The position numbers were made by a program, and so were the translations under genes. From an uncultured Aeromicrobium sp. (lineage in GTDB: Bacteria > Actinomycetota > Actinomycetes > Propionibacteriales > Nocardioidaceae), in contig CALMUY010000202.1 in the NCBI GenBank assembly GCA_937873005.1, positions 1-32,532 of the forward strand: a stretch of 32,532 bases of DNA, in the 5' to 3' direction. Shown piece after piece: positions 28,769 through 32,532 of this stretch (positions are counted from its first letter, which is position 1; every line of letters begins with the position of its first letter). The notes beneath the pieces were generated by a model that was not told the origin of the DNA, searched no databases, and saw only the letters and a program-made list of their open reading frames with translations.

Positions 28769-29761
28769 TTCTATTTCTAGCGTGATTCCGAATACGTCTT
28801 GCACACCAGAGCGAACCTCACTGGCCAACTCCATGAGGTTCGCGGCCGTCCCGGCACCTCGGTTCGTTAATGCAAGTGGGTGCTTAGTTGACAGGCTCAC
28901 ACCGTTTCCCGCGTAGCCCTTGCCAAAGCCTGCGTGGTCGATCAGCCAGGCCGCGCTGGTCTTGACGCGGCCGTCCCGCTGCGGATGACGTGGCGCCGCC
29001 TCCGGCAATAGTTCGGCTTGCTCAGGCGTCAAGATCGGATTCATGAAGAAAGAACCAGCACTCCAGGTGTCGTGATCGGCAGGATCGAGCACCATCCCCT
29101 TACCGCGGCGCAAAGCCAGCACCTGCTCACGAACCGCAACCGAAGGTGCCCGTTCTCCCGGCGCAACATCCAAGGAGCGCGCAAGTTCGGCATAGACAAT
29201 TGGTGCGCTCAAGTCCCCCAGCGGGAACTGGAACGTGACGGTCAAGATGACGAAGCGTTCGGGATCTCGTTTGAACGCACTCATGCGATAGGAAAAGTCA
29301 CAATCGGCGTGCATGAAGGTACGCACCGCCCTCTTGCGCCGATCCCAAACCCGGACGCGCACGATCGTGTCAGCCACCTCTTGGCCGTACGCGCCGACAT
29401 TCTGAATCGGGGTTGCCCCAACCGATCCTGGTATCCCCGACAAAGCCTCTAGCCCCACCCACCCGTTCGCAACGGCCAGTCGGACAAGTTCGTCAAAGGT
29501 CTCGCCCGCTGCGACGGTGACCATAGCACCGCTGCACGCGTCTTGATCGATCTCGATTCCGCTCGTACGTACGAGCACCACACGCCCCGCGAAACCATCG
29601 TCGCTCACGACGAGGTTGCTGCCGCCCGCGACAATCAACACCGGTTCGTTGCGCGCATCAGAGGACGAAACTGCTTCGATCAGGTCGCTCTCGCTGTGAG
29701 CAACCACGCACGATTGCGCCGGGCCGCCCAAGCGCAGCGTGGTCACTTCCGAAAGACTCAT
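28742..29761 (-). CDS. murB: UDP-N-acetylmuramate dehydrogenase (UDP-N-acetylenolpyruvoylglucosamine reductase)
   Basis: MurB reduces UDP-GlcNAc-enolpyruvate to UDP-MurNAc with NADPH in peptidoglycan synthesis. The 339-residue FAD protein shows TTLRLGGPA at the start, the FAD-binding VAGGSNLVVSDDGF, ALSGIPGSVGATPIQNVGAYGQE, DFSYRMSAFK with the conserved active-site Arg, and AGSFFMNPI with the proton-donor Ser. The C-terminal LEIEPVLVG supplies the conserved Glu. I start at the ATG at 29761, with TAGCGT 7 nt upstream (leaderless); an open frame extends 13 codons further without family sequence. It lies downstream of rpmG but has its own promoter. Confidence 0.95.
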   Translation of the reverse strand: MSLSEVTTLRLGGPAQSCVVAHSESDLIEAVSSSDARNEPVLIVAGGSNLVVSDDGFAGRVVLVRTSGIEIDQDACSGAMVTVAAGETFDELVRLAVANGWVGLEALSGIPGSVGATPIQNVGAYGQEVADTIVRVRVWDRRKRAVRTFMHADCDFSYRMSAFKRDPERFVILTVTFQFPLGDLSAPIVYAELARSLDVAPGERAPSVAVREQVLALRRGKGMVLDPADHDTWSAGSFFMNPILTPEQAELLPEAAPRHPQRDGRVKTSAAWLIDHAGFGKGYAGNGVSLSTKHPLALTNRGAGTAANLMELASEVRSGVQDVFGITLEIEPVLVGIAW

Positions 29762-29768
29762 GAGCAAA

Positions 29769-29774
29769 ACGCTA
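29769..29774 (-). promoter_or_regulatory. Leaderless -10 box of murB
   Basis: TAGCGT lies 7 nt before the ATG at 29761, with no Shine-Dalgarno sequence. The -35 position falls inside the rpmG terminator stem, where no clear hexamer is visible. Confidence 0.45.
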
Positions 29775-29781
29775 CCGAAAA

Positions 29782-29819
29782 CACAAAACCTCCGTGCCAC
29801 ACGGGCCGGAGGTGTTGTG
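29782..29819 (-). terminator. Terminator of the tRNA-Thr/tRNA-Met/rpmG unit
   Basis: CACAAAACCTCCG and CGGAGGTGTTGTG form a 13-bp stem with one mismatch around a 12-nt loop, 11 bp after the rpmG stop codon. The sequence after the stem on the minus strand is T-rich (TTTTCGG). Confidence 0.75.
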
Positions 29820-29830
29820 AGAAAACTAGA

Positions 29831-30001
29831 TCAGCGAGTTTCGCGGTGAACCTGATGAGTCTTGCAACGCGGGCAGAACTTCTTGAGGTCAAGGCGGTCA
29901 GCGTTGTTGCGACGGTTCTTCTTGGTGATGTAGTTGCGTTCTTTGCACTCTGTGCATGCCAAGGTGATCTTGGGACGGATTACTGAACTCTTGCTGGCCA
30001 C
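29831..30001 (-). CDS. rpmG: 50S ribosomal protein L33 (zinc-binding type)
   Basis: This short gene encodes 56 residues starting [20 protein letters not shown] and ending [10 protein letters not shown]. Two CxxC pairs (C16, C19, C43, C46) form the zinc site of the C+ type of L33. Organisms that also carry a cysteine-free L33 switch between the two under zinc limitation (general knowledge; the other copy is not in this window). The start is GTG with AAGAGG upstream. It follows tRNA-Met after 47 bp and is closed by a terminator. The arrangement tRNA-Thr, tRNA-Met, rpmG is typical of actinobacteria. Confidence 0.96.
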   Translation of the reverse strand: MASKSSVIRPKITLACTECKERNYITKKNRRNNADRLDLKKFCPRCKTHQVHRETR

Positions 30002-30048
30002 GGTGTGCCTCTTCTTAGATCGATCGATGTTGCATTCAATTGTGCCGG

Positions 30049-30122
30049 TAGCTGGGGCGGGACTCGAACCCGCGACACCACGATTATGAGTCGTGTGCTC
30101 TAACCGCCTGAGCTACCCAGCC
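30049..30122 (-). tRNA. tRNA-Met (CAT anticodon, elongator type)
   Basis: The acceptor stem GGCTGGG/CCCAGCT has a G-U first pair, the D-arm is GCTCAGGCGGTTAGAGC, the anticodon stem is ACGAC/ATCGT with loop TCATA giving CAT, and the T-arm has GGGTTCGAGTCCC. The first pair and D-arm fit the elongator form, not the initiator. The 3' CCA is not encoded. Confidence 0.93.
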
Positions 30123-30150
30123 GCAGGGTACGAGTTTCCTCGTTACCCAG

Positions 30151-30223
30151 AGCCCCTTTACGGAATCGAACCGTAGACCTTTTCCTTACCATGGAAACGC
30201 TCTGCCGACTGAGCTAAAGGGGC
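30151..30223 (-). tRNA. tRNA-Thr (GGT anticodon)
   Basis: The acceptor stem GCCCCTT/AAGGGGC is perfect, the anticodon stem TTTCC/GGAAA holds the loop ATGGTAA with anticodon GGT, and the T-arm has CGGTTCGATTCCG. The discriminator is U and no CCA is encoded. It lies 28 bp upstream of tRNA-Met in the same unit. Confidence 0.95.
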
Positions 30224-30236
30224 AAGCCGACAAGCA

Positions 30237-30266
30237 AACTTACCGCGTGAGGGCTGCCGGTTTCAA
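30237..30266 (-). promoter_or_regulatory. Predicted promoter of tRNA-Thr/tRNA-Met/rpmG
   Basis: TTGAAA and TAAGTT are separated by 18 bp, with the expected start about 7 nt before the tRNA-Thr 5' end. Confidence 0.65.
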
Positions 30267-30308
30267 ATCGGGGTCACCTTTGGTGCCACTCGGCGTCGCG
30301 TCTGGGGG

Positions 30309-31331
30309 TCAGATGGAGGCGCGCGCCATCCGCGCCGGCCACGTTGGGCCTTCATAAATGAACGATGTGTAGCCCTGAACGAGGTCCGCTCCTGCGGCGA
30401 TGCGCTCACGCACATCGTCTTGAGTGACAATGCCGCCGACCCCAATGATCGCTAGGGAGTCGCCTGCGCGCGCACGAATCTCTCGAACCATCTCAACCGC
30501 CCTCGGAGCCAGAATTGGACCCGAAAGGCCGCCTGCGCCCGCCGCGTCGATAACGCTGCGCGGCGCCCGGAGGCTATCTGGGCGCGAGATCGTCGTGTTC
30601 GCGGCACTAATCCCGTCGAGGCCCAGTTCGAGCGCGAGATCCGTGACAGCGAAAACGTCATCGTCGCTGAGGTCTGGGGCAATCTTGACGACGAGCGGAA
30701 CGCGCTTGCGTTGGTTTTCTGCCACTTCCTTGACGCTCTGCAAGATCGGGCGCAGCGACTCAACGGCCTGCAGGTCTCGCAATCCAGGCGTGTTCGGCGA
30801 CGAGACGTTCACGACTAGATAGTCAGCGAACCCAGAAAGCAGTCGCGCACTCTCGACGTAGTCTGCGACAGCATTTTCTGCGGCGACGACCTTTGTTTTG
30901 CCGATGTTGATTCCGATGACGGCCTTCGCGCCGGCTTTCGTGTCTCGCAGCCGATGCAGTCGTGAAGCCACGTGGGCTGCGCCGTCGTTGTTGAAACCCA
31001 TTCGGTTGATGATGGCTCGGTCATCAACCAACCTGAAGAGTCGCGGTTTCGGGTTGCCTGGTTGTGGCTTGGCGGTAATGGTGCCGACTTCTACGTGACC
31101 GAAGCCCAGGTTGAGCAGTGGGACGACTCCCGTTGCGTTCTTGTCGAAACCGGCGGCCAAACCGAAGCGATTCGGAAAGGTGATGCCCATGACTTCAACG
31201 GGCGCATTCGCCGCCGGAAAAAGTATCGGTGTGACAAAGCGAGCAGCACGAATACCACTGAAGGCACCGTGATGAGCCTTTTCGGTGTCAAGTCGAGACA
31301 GAACGTTGTCGAAAAGCGCGCTATAAACCAC
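30309..31331 (-). CDS. pyrD: Dihydroorotate dehydrogenase (quinone), class 2
   Basis: PyrD oxidises dihydroorotate to orotate in pyrimidine synthesis and passes electrons to the quinone pool at the membrane. The 340-residue protein has the class 2 N-terminal helix region, FPNRFGLAAGFDKNA, NRMGFNNDG at 109-117, and VNVSSPNTPGLR at 174-185, where Ser is the base (class 1 enzymes use Cys). ISAANTTISR and GVGGI form the FMN phosphate site. The start is GTG; TAGGCT lies 6 nt upstream with no Shine-Dalgarno sequence, again suggesting a leaderless mRNA. No other pyrimidine gene is nearby. Confidence 0.96.
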   Translation of the reverse strand: MVYSALFDNVLSRLDTEKAHHGAFSGIRAARFVTPILFPAANAPVEVMGITFPNRFGLAAGFDKNATGVVPLLNLGFGHVEVGTITAKPQPGNPKPRLFRLVDDRAIINRMGFNNDGAAHVASRLHRLRDTKAGAKAVIGINIGKTKVVAAENAVADYVESARLLSGFADYLVVNVSSPNTPGLRDLQAVESLRPILQSVKEVAENQRKRVPLVVKIAPDLSDDDVFAVTDLALELGLDGISAANTTISRPDSLRAPRSVIDAAGAGGLSGPILAPRAVEMVREIRARAGDSLAIIGVGGIVTQDDVRERIAAGADLVQGYTSFIYEGPTWPARMARASI

Positions 31332-31337
31332 GCCCTG

Positions 31338-31343
31338 AGCCTA
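31338..31343 (-). promoter_or_regulatory. Leaderless -10 box of pyrD
   Basis: TAGGCT lies 6 nt before the GTG at 31331, identical in sequence and distance to the box at the cation-efflux gene. No clear -35. Confidence 0.5.
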
Positions 31344-31646
31344 ATGCACTCGCTGACCCGCCCCACGCTCCCTGCGCGCCCTGCGGTCGCCTCCCCCAGC
31401 GCACTATTCCCACGAGACCGTCGGCTCTTGGGTTCAGGCGGACCAAATAGGTACGCTCGTACCCAAATTCGAGCGGTATCGCGGGAATAGTGGAACACGA
31501 GGGTTTGCACGACTGGCAGGTTCCGCGTCGCCTCGCACCAGTTTTGCCCCCCATATCTCGTAGTAGCACGCAACGTCTCGCACGGGCTGCCCAGTGATCA
31601 CGTTGTTCTCGACACTGCCATCGCGTGAAATGTCCGTGTTCGATCG
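31344..31646 (-). other. Intergenic region upstream of pyrD
   Basis: About 300 bases without a gene I can support. The only structure I see is a perfect 14-bp palindrome, GGTACGCTCGTACC, at 31450-31463, about 120 bp upstream of pyrD. It could be an operator or a small hairpin. No clear terminator for the nuclease gene is visible. Confidence 0.5.
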
Positions 31647-32532
31647 TCAGCTCGGCGAGTTCGAGACCTTCGCAAGAAACTCCGCCACCGAGAACCAGTT
31701 GGAGTTCGGCGGTTCAGTCGCGGAACACACTTGATATGCCCAATCCCGCCAAGTACCCGATTGGACATCTTCGGCAAATTCGGGCCCATGAAGACCTCGA
31801 TTCCGGCCGACGTGTGTGTACGTGAGCGTTTTGTCATTGGCGCGGTCGACGATAGTGGCACCTAAGATCTTCGCTTGGGCGTTGGGCATGTTTCCACCGG
31901 CACGTACGGCAGCGTCTTTGAGCTTCACCTCGACCATGAGTTCCTCGGCCTCCGGCAATGGAATGATCAAACCCGCGTCGATAAGCAGCCGGTTATTGAG
32001 GCGATACATAGTTAGCCGAACGCAACGTATGCCCAAGTCATAGAACTCGTTGAGCCACATCACGGTTGCCGTGACTTCCTTGCTGAACTCCTGCGAGACG
32101 AGGACGATCCTAGGAGTGTCATTGGGCTCTGGGAATGAATCCGCCTCCGTTAGCCCCAAGTACGCCCGCAGTTCGGACTCGGCGGACTCACGCCCACCAT
32201 CCAGGCCACGGGTCTTACGGTAATCGGCATGGGCCCGAACCATCTGTTCGGAAGTCATCGTACGAAGCAGTGCGGCATACCTGAGAGCCTGCAGCTCCAT
32301 GTGCCCGCCGTCCTCAGTCCGTTTCAATTCCACCACCACGAGATTGCCATCAGGATCGAGGCACAACAGGTCGATACGCCGCCTGACGTCTTTGAAGCCG
32401 CCAAACTCCTCGGCAACGACGTGGAGGTTTAGGCCGAGAACATCAATGCGGTCGCGCAACGCCGCCTGAAGATGGAACCGCTCAGATAAGCCTTCTCCCA
32501 CGAACGAGGTCGAACTAACCGGCGTAATCGCA
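31647..32532 (-). CDS. PD-(D/E)XK nuclease-like protein (NucS/DUF91-like core), 5' end beyond window
   Basis: The core reads RRIDLLCLDPDGNLVVVELKR, with catalytic-type D and ExK as in PD-(D/E)XK nucleases, followed by GGHMELQALRYAALLRTM, a sequence I associate with stand-alone DUF91/NucS-like proteins. It lacks the N-terminal DNA-binding domain of true mismatch-specific NucS. The C-terminal half (IVLVSQEFSKEVTATVMWLNEF and a later DRANDKTLTY) is less familiar. A GTG at 32501 could be taken as the start. However, the frame stays open to the window edge and reads AITPVSSTSF just before it, similar to the usual N-terminus of such proteins, so I treat the gene as partial. Its role is unknown; DNA repair or defence are both possible. 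Confidence 0.75.
   Translation of the reverse strand, partial: AITPVSSTSFVGEGLSERFHLQAALRDRIDVLGLNLHVVAEEFGGFKDVRRRIDLLCLDPDGNLVVVELKRTEDGGHMELQALRYAALLRTMTSEQMVRAHADYRKTRGLDGGRESAESELRAYLGLTEADSFPEPNDTPRIVLVSQEFSKEVTATVMWLNEFYDLGIRCVRLTMYRLNNRLLIDAGLIIPLPEAEELMVEVKLKDAAVRAGGNMPNAQAKILGATIVDRANDKTLTYTHVGRNRGLHGPEFAEDVQSGTWRDWAYQVCSATEPPNSNWFSVAEFLAKVSNSPS

Noticed and set aside
31450-31463. The palindrome GGTACGCTCGTACC as a possible SOS (LexA) or other regulator site.
   Set aside because: It does not match the actinobacterial LexA consensus, and a single 14-bp palindrome is weak evidence. It is noted only in the intergenic entry.
31434-31646. The frame stays open for 70 codons after the stop of the nuclease gene, as if the TGA were a premature stop.
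   Set aside because: Other frames here are open too, as is common in G+C-rich DNA. The read-through sequence matches no family I know, so a broken gene or recoded stop is not supported.

Overview
The window is chromosomal DNA of an actinobacterium of moderate G+C (mid-50s percent by eye). Three things point there: the ribosomal and RNA polymerase gene order, the TTG start of rpoB (as I recall for streptomycetes and mycobacteria), and many genes that look leaderless. No insertion sequence, prophage, CRISPR array or rRNA gene is visible. I cannot name a species.

Nearly all core genes lie on the minus strand, so transcription runs from right to left. Read that way: a PD-(D/E)XK nuclease gene cut by the window edge; pyrD; tRNA-Thr, tRNA-Met and rpmG as one unit; murB; tRNA-Trp, secE, nusG, rplK and rplA; two related lipoprotein genes; rplJ and rplL; rpoB and rpoC; an accessory block; rpsL, rpsG, fusA and tuf; a cation-efflux gene; and rpsJ with the first codons of rplC (start of the S10 operon). 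Between tRNA-Trp and murB, four plus-strand genes are inserted: an adenosine-deaminase-like amidohydrolase and three tandem DUF4190-type membrane proteins.

The accessory block at 6252-12794 separates rpoC from rpsL. It holds a minus-strand two-gene operon, a hydroxyacid-oxoacid transhydrogenase (HOT) homologue followed by a very large FAD/Fe-S oxidase. It also holds two plus-strand genes, a proline/threonine-linker lipoprotein and a membrane acyltransferase. The enzyme pair suggests a route in which HOT oxidises 4-hydroxybutyrate by reducing 2-oxoglutarate to D-2-hydroxyglutarate, and the flavoprotein then reoxidises the D-2-hydroxyglutarate. This is the most interesting functional hypothesis in the window.

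Regulatory DNA is unusually readable. The ribosomal and RNA polymerase units have promoters with 17-18 bp spacers and long leaders: a hairpin before rpsJ, an attenuator before rplJ, tandem hairpins between rplJ and rplL, and a strong terminator between rplL and rpoB. Most single accessory or metabolic genes instead have a -10-like hexamer only 6-8 nt before the start codon and no Shine-Dalgarno sequence, as expected for leaderless mRNAs. Several terminators abut or overlap the promoter of the next gene.
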